Below are positions 1-13,925 of a DNA stretch of 64,000 nt, in pieces. Source of the stretch: Andrena cerasifolii (taxonomy: Eukaryota > Arthropoda > Insecta > Hymenoptera > Andrenidae); NCBI RefSeq assembly GCF_050908995.1, contig NW_027484924.1, forward strand, positions 100,205-164,204, written 5' to 3'. The stretch's first letter is position 1, and the number at the start of each line of letters is the position of its first letter. Made by a program: the position numbers and the translations under genes. The notes below the pieces were generated by a model. It did no database searches. It was given only the letters and a program-made list of their open reading frames with translations, and had not been told where the DNA came from.

Positions 1-1232
1 GATATTGCAAAACTGATATTGCAAAACCGATATTGAAAAACCGATATTGAAAAACCGATATTGAAAAACCAATATTGAAAAACCGATATTGAAAAACGGA
101 TATCGAAAAACTGATATTGCAAAACCGATATTGAAAAACCGATATTGAAAAACTGATATTTGAAAACCGATATTGAAAAACCGATATTGAAACCGATATT
201 AGAACCGATATTGAAACCGATATTGTAAAACCGATACTGAAACCGATATTAGAACCGATATTGAAAAACCGATATTGAAAAACCGATATTGAAAAACCGA
301 TATTGAAAATCCGATATTGAAAAACCGATATTGAAAAACTGATATTGAAACAGCGATATTGAAAAACCGATACTGAAACCGATATTAGAACCGATATTGA
401 AAAACCGATATTGAAAAACCGATATTGAAAAACCGATATTGAAAAACCGATATTGAAAAACCGATATTGAAAAACCGATATTGAAAAACCGATATTGAAA
501 AACTGATATTTGAAAACCGATATTGAAAAACCGATATTGAAACCGATATTAGAACCGATATTGAAAAACCGATATTGAAAAACCGATATTGAAAAACCAA
601 TATTGAAAAACCGATATTGAAAAACGGATATCGAAAAACTGATATTGCAAAACCGATATTGAAAAACCGATATTGAAAAACCGATATTGAAAAACGGATA
701 TCGAAAAACTGATATTGCAAAACCGATATTGAAAAACCGATATTGAAAAACTGATATTTGAAAACCGATATTGAAAAACCGATATTGAAACCGATATTAG
801 AACCGATATTGAAACCGATATTAGAACCGATATTGAAAAACCGATATTGAAAAACCGATATTGAAAAACCGATATTGAAAAACTGATATTTGAAAACCGA
901 TATTGAAAAACCGATATTGAAACCGATATTAGAACCGATATTGAAAAACCGATATTGAAAAACCGATATTGAAAAACCAATATTGAAAAACCGATATTGA
1001 AAAACGGATATCGAAAAACTGATATTGCAAAACCGATATTGAAAAACCGATATTGAAAAACCGATATTGAAAAACCAATATTGAAAAACCGATATTGAAA
1101 AACGGATATCGAAAAACTGATATTGCAAAACCGATATTGAAAAACCGATATTGAAAAACTGATATTTGAAAACCGATATTGAAAAACCGATATTGAAACC
1201 GATATTAGAACCGATATTGAAACCGATATTAG
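1..1232. repeat. Satellite mosaic at the left edge
   Basis: The first 225 bases match 1482-1706 (and so 2982-3206), so the window opens inside another copy of material seen in the 1.5-kb duplication. The match breaks where this copy has ccgatattgtaaaa and the other has the ccgatattagaa 12-mer. The remainder contains repeated short cassettes, each with ccaatattgaaaaa, then canonical monomers, then cggatatcgaaaaa, ctgatattgcaaaa and ctgatatttgaaaa. The cggatatcg monomer begins near 625, 695, 1005 and 1103. No gene is visible. Confidence 0.8.
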
Positions 1233-2732
1233 AACCGATATTGAAAAACCGATATTGAAAAACCGATATTGAAAAACCGATATTGTAAAACCGATATTCA
1301 AAACCGATATTGAAAAACCAATATTGAAAAACCGATATTGAAAAACTGATATCGAAAAACTGATATTGCAAAACCGATATTGAAAAACCGCTACTGAAAC
1401 CGAAATTAGAACCGATATTAGAACCGATATTGAAAAACCGATATTGAAAAACTGATATCGAAAAACCGATATCGAAAAACTGATATTGCAAAACTGATAT
1501 TGCAAAACCGATATTGAAAAACCGATATTGAAAAACCGATATTGAAAAACCAATATTGAAAAACCGATATTGAAAAACGGATATCGAAAAACTGATATTG
1601 CAAAACCGATATTGAAAAACCGATATTGAAAAACTGATATTTGAAAACCGATATTGAAAAACCGATATTGAAACCGATATTAGAACCGATATTGAAACCG
1701 ATATTAGAACCGATATTGAAAAACCGATGTTGAAAAACTGATATCGAAAAACTGATATTGCAAAACCGATATTGAAACAGCGATATTGAAAAACCGATAC
1801 TGAAACCGATATTGAAAAACCGATATTGAAAAACTGATATTTGAAAACCGATATTGAAAAACCGATATTGCAAAACCGATATTGAAAAACCGATATTGAA
1901 AAACTGATATTTGAAAACCGATATTGAAAAACCGATATTGAAACCGATATTAGAACCGATATTGAAACCGATATTAGAACCGATATTGAAAAACCGATAT
2001 TGAAAAACTGATATCGAAAAACCGATATCGAAAAACTGATATTGCAAAACCGATATTGCAAAACCGATATTGAAAAACCGATATTGAAAAACCGATATTG
2101 AAAAACCGATATTGAAAAACCGATATTGAAAAACCGATATTGAAAAACCGATATTGAAAAACCGATATTGAAAAACCGATATTGAAAAACCGATATTGAA
2201 ACACCGATATTGAAAAACCGATATTGAAAAACTGATATTGAAACCGATATTAGAACCGATATTGAAAAACCGATATTGAAAAACCGATATTGAAAAACCG
2301 ATATTGAAAAACCGATATTGAAAACCGATATTGAAAAACCAATATTGAAAAACCGATATTGAAAAACTGATATCGAAAAACTGATATTGCAAAACCGATA
2401 TTGAAAAACGAATATTGAAACCGATATTAGAACCGATATTGAAAAACCGATATTGAAAAACCGATATTGAAAAACCGATATTGAAAAACCGATATTGAAA
2501 AACTGATATTTGAAAACCGATAATGAAAAACCGATATTGAAACCGATATTAGAACCGATATTGAAAAACCGATGTTGAAAAACTGATATCGAAAAACTGA
2601 TATTGCAAAACCGATATTGAAACAGCGATATTGAAAAACCGATACTGAAACCGATATTGAAAAACCGATATTGAAAAACTGATATTTGAAAACCGATATT
2701 GAAAAACCGATATTGAAAAACCGATATTGAGA
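1233..2732. repeat. Higher-order repeat, 1,500-bp unit, copy 1
   Basis: Reading line against line, 1233-2760 matches 2733-4260 at a constant offset of 1,500. I found two differences: 1391 is c where 2891 is a, and 2731 is g where 4231 is a. The match stops on the left where copy 1 is preceded by the 12-mer ccgatattagaa and copy 2 by ccgatattgagaaa. The unit contains ccgatattgtaaaa followed by a ccgatattca form, the ccgaaattagaa 12-mer, and a run of nine canonical monomers from 2064. The length is a multiple of 3, so minus-strand frames continue unchanged across the junction. Confidence 0.9.
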
Positions 2733-4232
2733 AACCGATATTGAAAAACCGATATTGAAAAACCGATATTGAAAAACCGATATTGTAAAACCGATATTCA
2801 AAACCGATATTGAAAAACCAATATTGAAAAACCGATATTGAAAAACTGATATCGAAAAACTGATATTGCAAAACCGATATTGAAAAACCGATACTGAAAC
2901 CGAAATTAGAACCGATATTAGAACCGATATTGAAAAACCGATATTGAAAAACTGATATCGAAAAACCGATATCGAAAAACTGATATTGCAAAACTGATAT
3001 TGCAAAACCGATATTGAAAAACCGATATTGAAAAACCGATATTGAAAAACCAATATTGAAAAACCGATATTGAAAAACGGATATCGAAAAACTGATATTG
3101 CAAAACCGATATTGAAAAACCGATATTGAAAAACTGATATTTGAAAACCGATATTGAAAAACCGATATTGAAACCGATATTAGAACCGATATTGAAACCG
3201 ATATTAGAACCGATATTGAAAAACCGATGTTGAAAAACTGATATCGAAAAACTGATATTGCAAAACCGATATTGAAACAGCGATATTGAAAAACCGATAC
3301 TGAAACCGATATTGAAAAACCGATATTGAAAAACTGATATTTGAAAACCGATATTGAAAAACCGATATTGCAAAACCGATATTGAAAAACCGATATTGAA
3401 AAACTGATATTTGAAAACCGATATTGAAAAACCGATATTGAAACCGATATTAGAACCGATATTGAAACCGATATTAGAACCGATATTGAAAAACCGATAT
3501 TGAAAAACTGATATCGAAAAACCGATATCGAAAAACTGATATTGCAAAACCGATATTGCAAAACCGATATTGAAAAACCGATATTGAAAAACCGATATTG
3601 AAAAACCGATATTGAAAAACCGATATTGAAAAACCGATATTGAAAAACCGATATTGAAAAACCGATATTGAAAAACCGATATTGAAAAACCGATATTGAA
3701 ACACCGATATTGAAAAACCGATATTGAAAAACTGATATTGAAACCGATATTAGAACCGATATTGAAAAACCGATATTGAAAAACCGATATTGAAAAACCG
3801 ATATTGAAAAACCGATATTGAAAACCGATATTGAAAAACCAATATTGAAAAACCGATATTGAAAAACTGATATCGAAAAACTGATATTGCAAAACCGATA
3901 TTGAAAAACGAATATTGAAACCGATATTAGAACCGATATTGAAAAACCGATATTGAAAAACCGATATTGAAAAACCGATATTGAAAAACCGATATTGAAA
4001 AACTGATATTTGAAAACCGATAATGAAAAACCGATATTGAAACCGATATTAGAACCGATATTGAAAAACCGATGTTGAAAAACTGATATCGAAAAACTGA
4101 TATTGCAAAACCGATATTGAAACAGCGATATTGAAAAACCGATACTGAAACCGATATTGAAAAACCGATATTGAAAAACTGATATTTGAAAACCGATATT
4201 GAAAAACCGATATTGAAAAACCGATATTGAAA
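2733..4232. repeat. Higher-order repeat, 1,500-bp unit, copy 2
   Basis: This is the second copy of the unit at 1233-2732, with about 28 bp of further matching sequence to 4260. Near-identity in a fast-changing satellite suggests a recent unequal exchange or amplification. A collapsed or expanded assembly is the alternative. No third copy is seen: after 4260 the monomer order changes to gaaaaccgatattg and then ccaatattg. Confidence 0.9.
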
Positions 4233-5689
4233 AACCGATATTGAAAAACCGATATTGAAAACCGATATTGAAAAACCAATATTGAAAAACCGATATTGAA
4301 AAACTGATATCGAAAAACTGATATTGCAAAACCGATATTGAAAAACGAATATTGAAACCGATATTAGAACCGATATTGAAAAACCGATATTGAAAAACCG
4401 ATATTGAAAAACCGATATTGAAAAACCGATATTGAAAAACCGATATTGAAAAACCGATATTGAAAAACCGATATTGAAAAACCGATATTGAAAAACCGAT
4501 ATTGAAAAACCGATATTGAAAAACCGATATTGAAAAACCGATATTGAAAAACTGATATTGAAACCGATATTAGAACCGATATTGAAAAACCGATATTGAA
4601 AAACCGATATTGAAAAACCGATATTGAGAAACCGATATTGAAAACCGATATTGAAAAACCAATATTGAAAAACCGATATTGAAAAACTGATATCGAAAAA
4701 CTGATATTGCAAAACCGATATTGAAAAACGAATATTGAAAAACCGATATTGAAAAACCAATATTGAAAAACCGATATTGAAAATCCGATATTGAAAAACT
4801 GATATTGCAAAACCGATATTGAAAAACCGATTCTGAAACCGATATTAGAACCGATATTGAAAAACCGATATTGAAAAACCGATATTGAAAAACCGATATT
4901 GAAAATCCGATATTGAAAAACCGATATTGAAAAACTGATATCGAAAAACTGATATTGCAAAACCGATATTGAAACCGATATTAGAAGCGATATTGAAAAA
5001 ACGATATTGAAACCGAAATTAGAACACCGAAATTAGAACCGATATTGAAACCGATATTAGAACCGATATTGAAAAACCGATATTGAAAAACCGATATTGA
5101 AAAACCGATATTGTAAAACCGATATTGAAAAACTGATATTGAAACCGATATTAGAACCGATATTGAAAAACCGATATTGAAAAACCGATATTGAAAAACC
5201 GATATTGAGAAACCGATATTGAAAACCGATATTGAAAAACCAATATTGAAAAACCGATATTGAAAAGCTGATATCGAAAAACTGATATTGCAAAACCGAT
5301 ATTGAAAAACGAATATTGAAACCGATATTAGAACCGATATTGAAAAACCGATATTGAAAAACCGATATTGAAAAACCGATATTGAAAAACCGATATTGAA
5401 AAACCGATATTGAAAAACCGATATTAAAAACTGATATTGCAAAACCGATATTGAAAAAACCGATATTGAAAAACCGATATTGAAAAACCGATATTGAAAA
5501 ACTGATATTTGAAAACCGATAATGAAAAACCGATATTGAAACCGATATTAGAACCGATATTGAAAAACCGATATTGAAAAACCGATATTGAAAAACCAAT
5601 ATTGAAAAACCGATATTGAAAAAACGATATTGAAAAACTGATATTTGAAAACCGATATTGACAAACCGATATTGAAAAACCGATATTGA
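4233..5689. repeat. Satellite array between duplicated blocks
   Basis: This linking array holds the longest pure canonical run I found (4370-4551). It also holds the gcgatattgaaaaa plus acgatattgaaa pair near 4987 and a private arrangement near 5011-5050, where ccgaaattagaa occurs twice separated by an extra ca. The first ccgatattgacaaa monomer of the window lies here (c at 5662). I see no gene or interruption. Confidence 0.8.
4370..4551. repeat. Pure run of 13 canonical monomers
   Basis: Thirteen consecutive ccgatattgaaaaa units (182 bp) have no substitution. They lie between a ccgatattagaa 12-mer and a ctgatattgaaa 12-mer. Runs elsewhere are mostly four to nine units; another long one, of 12 units, is at 43500-43667. 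Such runs are the positions where otherwise matching higher-order copies differ in length. Confidence 0.9.
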
Positions 5690-8645
5690 AAAACCAATAT
5701 TGAAAAACCGATGTTGAAAAACTGATATCGAAAAACTGATATTGCAAAACCGATATTGAAACAGCGATATTGAAAAACCGATACTGAAACCGATATTAGA
5801 ACCGATATTGAAAAACCGATATTGAAAAACCGATATTGAAAAACCGATATTGAAAATCCGATATTGAAAAACCGATATTGAAAAACTGATATCGAAAAAC
5901 TGATATTGCAAAACCGATATTGAAACCGATATTAGAACCGATATTGAAAAACCGATATTGAAACCGATATTAGAACCGATATTGAAAAACCGATATTGAA
6001 ACCGATATTAGAACCGATATTGAAAAACGAATATTGAAACCGATATTAGAACCGATATTGAAAAACCGATATTGAAAAACCGATATTGAAAAACCGATAT
6101 TGAAAAACTGATATTTGAAAACCGATAATGAAAAACCGATATTGAAACCGATATTAGAACCGATTTTGAAAAACCGATATTGAAAAACCGATATTGAAAA
6201 ACCAATATTGAAAAACCGATATTGAAAAACCGATATTGAAAAACTGATATTTGAAAACCGATATTGAAAAACCAATATTGAAAAACCGATATTGAAAAAC
6301 TGATATCGAAAAACTGATAGTGCAAAACCGATATTGAAAAACCGATACTGAAACCGATATTAGAACCGATATTGAAAAACCGATATTGAAAAACCGATAT
6401 TGAAAAACCGATATTGAAAATCCGATATTGAAAAACCGATATTGAAAAACTGATATTGAAACCGATATTAGAACCGATATTGAAAAACCGATATTGAAAA
6501 ACCGATATTGAAAAACCGATATTGCAAAACTGATATTGCAAAACCGATATTGAAAAACCGATATTGAAAAACCGATATTGAAAAACCAATATTGAAAAAC
6601 CGATATTGAAAAACGGATATCGAAAAACTGATATTGCAAAACCGATATTGAAAAACCGATATTGAAAAACTGATATTTGAAAACCGATATTGAAAAACCG
6701 ATATTGAAACCGATATTAGAACCGATATTGAAACCGATATTAGAACCGATATTGAAAAACCGATATTGAAAAACTGATATCGAAAAACTAATATTGCAAA
6801 ACCGATATTGAAAGACCGATATTGAAAAACCGATATTGAAAAACCGATATTGAAAAACTGATATCGAAAAACTGATATTGCAAAACCGATATTGAAACCG
6901 ATATTAGAAGCGATATTGAAAAAACGATATTGAAACCGATATTAGAACCGACATTGAAACCGATATTAGAACCGATATTGAAAAACCGATATTGAAAAAC
7001 CGATATTGAAAAACCGATATTGAAAAACCGATATTGAAAAACCGATATTGAAAAACTGATATTGAAACCGATATTAGAACCGATATTGAAAAACCGATAT
7101 TGAAAAACCGATATTGAAAAACCGATATTGAGAAACCGATATTGAAAACCGATATTGAAAAGCCAATATTGAAAAACCGATATTGAAAAACTGATATCGA
7201 AAAACTGATATTGCAAAACCGATATTGAAAAACGAATATTGAAAAACCGATATTGAAAAACCAATATTGAAAAACCGATATTGAAAAACCGATATTGAAA
7301 AACTGATATCGAAAAACTGATATTGCAAAACCGATATTGAAAAACCGATACTGAAACCGATATTAGAACCGATATTGAAAAACCGATATTGAAAAACCGA
7401 TATTGAAAAACCGATATTGAAAATCCGATATTGAAAAACCGATATTGAAAAACTGATATCGAAAAACTGATATTGCAAAACCGATATTGAAACCGATATT
7501 AGAAGCGATATTGAAAAAACGATATTGAAACCGAAATTAGAACCGATATTGAAACCGATATTAGAACCGATATTGAAAAACCGATATTGAAAAACCGATA
7601 TTGAAAAACCGATATTGAAAAACCGATATTGAAAAACCGATATTGAAAAACTGATATTGAAACCGATATTAGAACCGATATTGAAAAACCGATATTGAAA
7701 AACCGATATTGAAAAACCGATATTGAGAAACCGATATTGAAAACCGATATTGAAAAACCAATATTGAAAAACCGATATTGAAAAACTGATATCGAAAAAC
7801 TGATATTGCAAAACCGATATTGAAAAACGAATATTGAAACCGATATTAGAACCGATATTGAAAAACCGATATTGAAAAACCGATATTGAAAAACCGATAT
7901 TGAAAAACCGATATTGAAAAACCGATATTGAAAAACCGATATTGAAAAACCGATATTGAAAATCCGATATTGAAAAACCGATATTGAAAAACTGATATCG
8001 AAAAACTGATATTGCAAAACCGATATTGAAACCGATATTAGAACCGATATTGAAAAACCGATATTGAAACCGATATTAGAACCGATATTGAAAAACCGAT
8101 ATTGAAACCGATATTAGAACCGATATTGAAAAACCGATATTGAAAAACGAATATTGAAACCGATATTAGAACCGATATTGAAAAACCGATATTGAAAAAC
8201 CGATATTGAAAAACCGATATTGAAAAACCGATATTGAAAAACCGATATTGAAAAACCGATATTGAAAAACCGATATTGAAAAACTGATATTTGAAAACCG
8301 ATAATGAAAAACCGATATTGAAACCGATATTAGAACCGATATTGAAAAACCGATATTGAAAAACCGATATTGAAAAACCAATATTGAAAAACCGATATTG
8401 AAAAACCGATATTGAAAAACTGATATTTGAAAACCGATATTGAAAAACCAATATTGAAAAACCGATATTGAAAAACTGATATCGAAAAACTGATAGTGCA
8501 AAACCGATATTGAAAAACCGATACTGAAACCGATATTAGAACCGATATTGAAAAACCGATATTGAAAAACCGATATTGAAAGACCGATATTGAAAATCCG
8601 ATATTGAAAAACCGATATTGAAAAACTGATATTGAAACCGATATT
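5690..8645. repeat. Dispersed higher-order block, copy A
   Basis: This block matches 10928-13925. The offset is 5,238 up to about 6960, then 5,266, then 5,280. The two jumps fall inside canonical runs (six against eight monomers after 6970; eight against nine after 8171), so they are whole-monomer gains or losses. Shared markers include ctgatagtgcaaaa (g at 6320 and 8496), ccgattttg near 6172, ctaatattgc near 6788 and the aaagaccg junction near 6811. One difference is ccgacattg near 6951, which is ccgatattg in the other copy. Confidence 0.85.
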
Positions 8646-10927
8646 AGAACCGATATTGAAAAACCGATATTGAAAAACCGATATTGAAAAACCGATATTG
8701 AGAAACCGATATTGAAAACCGATATTGAAAAACCAATATTGAAAAACCGATATTGAAAAACTGATATCGAAAAACTGATATTGCAAAACCGATATTGAAA
8801 AGCGAATATTGAAACCGATATTAGAACCGATATTGAAAAACCGATATTGAAAAACGAATATTGAAACCGATATTAGAACCGATATTGAAAAACCGATATT
8901 GAAAAACCGATATTGAAAAACCGATATTGAAAAACCGATATTGAAAAACCGATATTGAAAAACCGATATTGAAAAACCGATATTGAAAAACCGATATTGA
9001 AAAACCAATATTGAAAAACCGATATTGAAAAACCGATATTGAAAAACTGATATTTGAAAACCGATATTGAAAAACCAATATTGAAAAACCGATATTGAAA
9101 AACTGATATCGAAAAACTGATATTGCAAAACCGATATTGAAAAACCGATACTGAAACCGATATTAGAACCGATATTGAAAAACCGATATTGAAAAACCGA
9201 TATTGAAAAACCGATATTGAAAATCCGATATTGAAAAACCGATATTGAAAAACTGATATCGAAAAACTGATATTGCAAAACCGATATTGAAACCGATATT
9301 AGAAGCGATATTGAAAAAACGATATTGAAACCGATATTAGAACCGATATTGAAAAACCGATATTGAAAAACCGATATTGAAAAACCGATATTGAAAAACC
9401 GATATTGAAAAACCGATATTGAAAAACTGATATTGAAACCGATATTAGAACCGATATTGAAAAACCGATATTGAAAAACCGATATTGAAAAACCAATATT
9501 GAAAAACCGATATTGAAAAACCGATATTGAAAAACTGATATTTGAAAACCGATATTGAAAAACCAATATTGAAAAACCGATATTGAAAAACTGATATCGA
9601 AAAACTGATATTGCAAAACCGATATTGAAAAACAGATACTGAAACCGATATTAGAACCGATATTGAAAAACCGATATTGAAAAACCGATATTGAAAAACC
9701 GATATTGAAAATCCGATTTTGAAAAACCGATATTGAAAAACTGATATCGAAAAACTGATATTGCAAAACCGATATTGAAACCGATATTAGAAGCGATATT
9801 GAAAAAACGATATTGAAACCGATATTAGAACCGATATTGAAAAACCGATATTGAAAAACCGATATTGAAAAACCGATATTGAAAAACCGATATTGAAAAA
9901 CCGATATTGAAAAACTGATATTGAAACCGATATTAGAACCGATATTGAAAAACCGATATTGAAAAACCGATATTGAAAAACCGATATTGAGAAACCGATA
10001 TTGAAAACCGATATTGAAAAACCAATATTGAAAAACCGATATTGAAAAACTGATATCGAAAAACTGATATTGCAAAACCGATATTGAAAAACGAATATTG
10101 AAACCGATATTAGAACCGATATTGAAAAACCGATATTGAAAAACCGATATTGAAAAACCGATATTGAAAAACCGATATTGAAAAACCGATATTGAAAAAC
10201 CGATATTGAAAAACCGATATTGAAAAACCGATATTGAAAAACCGATATTGAAAAACCGATATTGAAAAACTGATATTTGAAAACCGATAATGAAAAACCG
10301 ATATTGAAACCGATATTAGAACCGATATTGAAAAACCGATATTGAAAAACCGATATTGAAAAACCAATATTGAAAAACCGATATTGAAAAACCGATATTG
10401 AAAAACTGATATTTGAAAACCGATATTGAAAAACCGATATTGACAAACCGATATTGAAAAACCGATATTGAAAAACCAATATTGAAAAACCGATGTTGAA
10501 AAACTGATATCGAAAAACTGATATTGCAAAACCGATATTGAAACAGCGATATTGAAAAACCGATACTGAAACCGATATTAGAACCGATATTGAAAAACCG
10601 ATATTGAAAAACCGATATTGAAAAACCGATATTGAAAATCCGATATTGAAAAACCGATATTGAAAAACTGATATCGAAAAACTGATATTGCAAAACCGAT
10701 ATTGAAACCGATATTAGAACCGATATTGAAAAACCGATATTGAAACCGATATTAGAACCGATATTGAAAAACCGATATTGAAACCGATATTAGAACCGAT
10801 ATTGAAGAACCGATATTGAAAAACGAATATTGAAACCGATATTAGAACCGATATTGAAAAACCGATATTGAAAAACCGATATTGAAAAACCGATATTGAA
10901 AAACCGATATTGAAAAACCGATATTGA
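8646..10927. repeat. Satellite array between copies A and B of the 5.2-kb-spaced block
   Basis: The left part, to about 9004, continues a match of about 650 bp (from near 8351) to 15401-16044 at offset 7,050. The part from 9646 matches 16666-17960. Inside it a local 456-bp duplication brings ccgatgttg and the adjoining acagcg junction round twice (variant g at 10495 and 10951). The ccgatattgaagaa marker occurs at 10804. No gene is visible. Confidence 0.75.
9646..10925. repeat. Module with gacaaa and gatgttg markers, copy 1
   Basis: This segment matches 16666-17960 at offset 7,020 (7,034 after one extra canonical monomer near 17650). It carries, in order, the agaagcg/acgatattgaaa pair, a canonical run, ctgatattgaaa, the gagaaa monomer and following 13-mer, cgaatattgaaa, a long canonical run, ctgatatttgaaaa, ccgataatg, ccaatattg, ccgatattgacaaa (c at 10444), ccgatgttg (g at 10495) and the acagcg junction. 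The same marker order recurs through most of the window. Confidence 0.8.
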
Positions 10928-13925
10928 AAAACCAATATTGAAAAACCGATGTTGAAAAACTGATATCGAAAAACTGATATTGCAAAACCGATATTGAAAC
11001 AGCGATATTGAAAAACCGATACTGAAACCGATATTAGAACCGATATTGAAAAACCGATATTGAAAAACCGATATTGAAAAACCGATATTGAAAATCCGAT
11101 ATTGAAAAACCGATATTGAAAAACTGATATCGAAAAACTGATATTGCAAAACCGATATTGAAACCGATATTAGAACCGATATTGAAAAACCGATATTGAA
11201 ACCGATATTAGAACCGATATTGAAAAACCGATATTGAAACCGATATTAGAACCGATATTGAAAAACGAATATTGAAACCGATATTAGAACCGATATTGAA
11301 AAACCGATATTGAAAAACCGATATTGAAAAACCGATATTGAAAAACTGATATTTGAAAACCGATAATGAAAAACCGATATTGAAACCGATATTAGAACCG
11401 ATTTTGAAAAACCGATATTGAAAAACCGATATTGAAAAACCAATATTGAAAAACCGATATTGAAAAACCGATATTGAAAAACTGATATTTGAAAACCGAT
11501 ATTGAAAAACCAATATTGAAAAACCGATATTGAAAAACTGATATCGAAAAACTGATAGTGCAAAACCGATATTGAAAAACCGATACTGAAACCGATATTA
11601 GAACCGATATTGAAAAACCGATATTGAAAAACCGATATTGAAAAACCGATATTGAAAATCCGATATTGAAAAACCGATATTGAAAAACTGATATTGAAAC
11701 CGCTATTAGAACCGATATTGAAAAACCGATATTGAAAAACCGATATTGAAAAACCGATATTGCAAAACTGATATTGCAAAACCGATATTGAAAAACCGAT
11801 ATTGAAAAACCGATATTGAAAAACCAATATTGAAAAACCGATATTGAAAAACGGATATCGAAAAACTGATATTGCAAAACCGATATTGAAAAACCGATAT
11901 TGAAAAACTGATATTTGAAAACCGATATTGAAAAACCGATATTGAAACCGATATTAGAACCGATATTGAAACCGATATTAGAACCGATATTGAAAAACCG
12001 ATATTGAAAAACTGATATCGAAAAACTAATATTGCAAAACCGATATTGAAAGACCGATATTGAAAAACCGATATTGAAAAACCGATATTGAAAAACTGAT
12101 ATCGAAAAACTGATATTGCAAAACCGATATTGAAACCGATATTAGAAGCGATATTGAAAAAACGATATTGAAACCGATATTAGAACCGATATTGAAACCG
12201 ATATTAGAACCGATATTGAAAAACCGATATTGAAAAACCGATATTGAAAAACCGATATTGAAAAACCGATATTGAAAAACCGATATTGAAAAACCGATAT
12301 TGAAAAACCGATATTGAAAAACTGATATTGAAACCGATATTAGAACCGATATTGAAAAACCGATATTGAAAAACCGATATTGAAAAACCGATATTGAGAA
12401 ACCGATATTGAAAACCGATATTGAAAAACCAATATTGAAAAACCGATATTGAAAAACTGATATCGAAAAACTGATATTGCAAAACCGATATTGAAAAACG
12501 AATATTGAAAAACCGATATTGAAAAACCAATATTGAAAAACCGATATTGAAAAACCGATATTGAAAAACTGATATCGAAAAACTGATATTGCAAAACCGA
12601 TATTGAAAAACCGATACTGAAACCGATATTAGAACCGATATTGAAAAACCGATATTGAAAAACCGATATTGAAAAACCGATATTGAAAATCCGATATTGA
12701 AAAACCGATATTGAAAAACTGATATCGAAAAACTGATATTGCAAAACCGATATTGAAACCGATATTAGAAGCGATATTGAAAAAACGATATTGAAACCGA
12801 AATTAGAACCGATATTGAAACCGATATTAGAACCGATATTGAAAAACCGATATTGAAAAACCGATATTGAAAAACCGATATTGAAAAACCGATATTGAAA
12901 AACCGATATTGAAAAACTGATATTGAAACCGATATTAGAACCGATATTGAAAAACCGATATTGAAAAACCGATATTGAAAAACCGATATTGAGAAACCGA
13001 TATTGAAAACCGATATTGAAAAACCAATATTGAAAAACCGATATTGAAAAACTGATATCGAAAAACTGATATTGCAAAACCGATATTGAAAAACGAATAT
13101 TGAAACCGATATTAGAACCGATATTGAAAAACCGATATTGAAAAACCGATATTGAAAAACCGATATTGAAAAACCGATATTGAAAAACCGATATTGAAAA
13201 ACCGATATTGAAAAACCGATATTGAAAATCCGATATTGAAAAACCGATATTGAAAAACTGATATCGAAAAACTGATATTGCAAAACCGATATTGAAACCG
13301 ATATTAGAACCGATATTGAAAAACCGATATTGAAACCGATATTAGAACCGATATTGAAAAACCGATATTGAAACCGATATTAGAACCGATATTGAAAAAC
13401 CGATATTGAAAAACGAATATTGAAACCGATATTAGAACCGATATTGAAAAACCGATATTGAAAAACCGATATTGAAAAACCGATATTGAAAAACCGATAT
13501 TGAAAAACCGATATTGAAAAACCGATATTGAAAAACCGATATTGAAAAACCGATATTGAAAAACTGATATTTGAAAACCGATAATGAAAAACCGATATTG
13601 AAACCGATATTAGAACCGATATTGAAAAACCGATATTGAAAAACCGATATTGAAAAACCAATATTGAAAAACCGATATTGAAAAACCGATATTGAAAAAC
13701 TGATATTTGAAAACCGATATTGAAAAACCAATATTGAAAAACCGATATTGAAAAACTGATATCGAAAAACTGATAGTGCAAAACCGATATTGAAAAACCG
13801 ATACTGAAACCGATATTAGAACCGATATTGAAAAACCGATATTGAAAAACCGATATTGAAAGACCGATATTGAAAATCCGATATTGAAAAACCGATATTG
13901 AAAAACTGATATTGAAACCGATATT
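10928..13925. repeat. Dispersed higher-order block, copy B
   Basis: This is the second copy of 5690-8645. It is 42 bp longer, which the canonical-run differences (+28 and +14 bp) explain. It ends where copy A continues into ccgatattagaa (8645) while this copy continues into ccgatattgaaaaa (13925). A private change, ccgctattag, lies near 11700 where copy A has ccgatattag. Confidence 0.85.

Larger units (their letters stand above)
385..4329 (-). other. Longest open frame (1,314 codons); satellite by-product, not a gene
   Basis: The frame opens at a TTG, not an ATG, and closes at a TAA formed by the ccgatattagaa 12-mer. The translation is a continuous FQYRFFNIGFSISV-type repeat of low complexity. 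Its length comes from two facts seen in the sequence: the minus-strand monomer tttttcaatatcgg contains no stop in any frame, and the 1,500-bp duplicated unit is divisible by three, so the frame survives the junction. No promoter, ribosome binding site, splice structure or recognisable domain accompanies it. I judge it non-coding. Confidence 0.9.
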
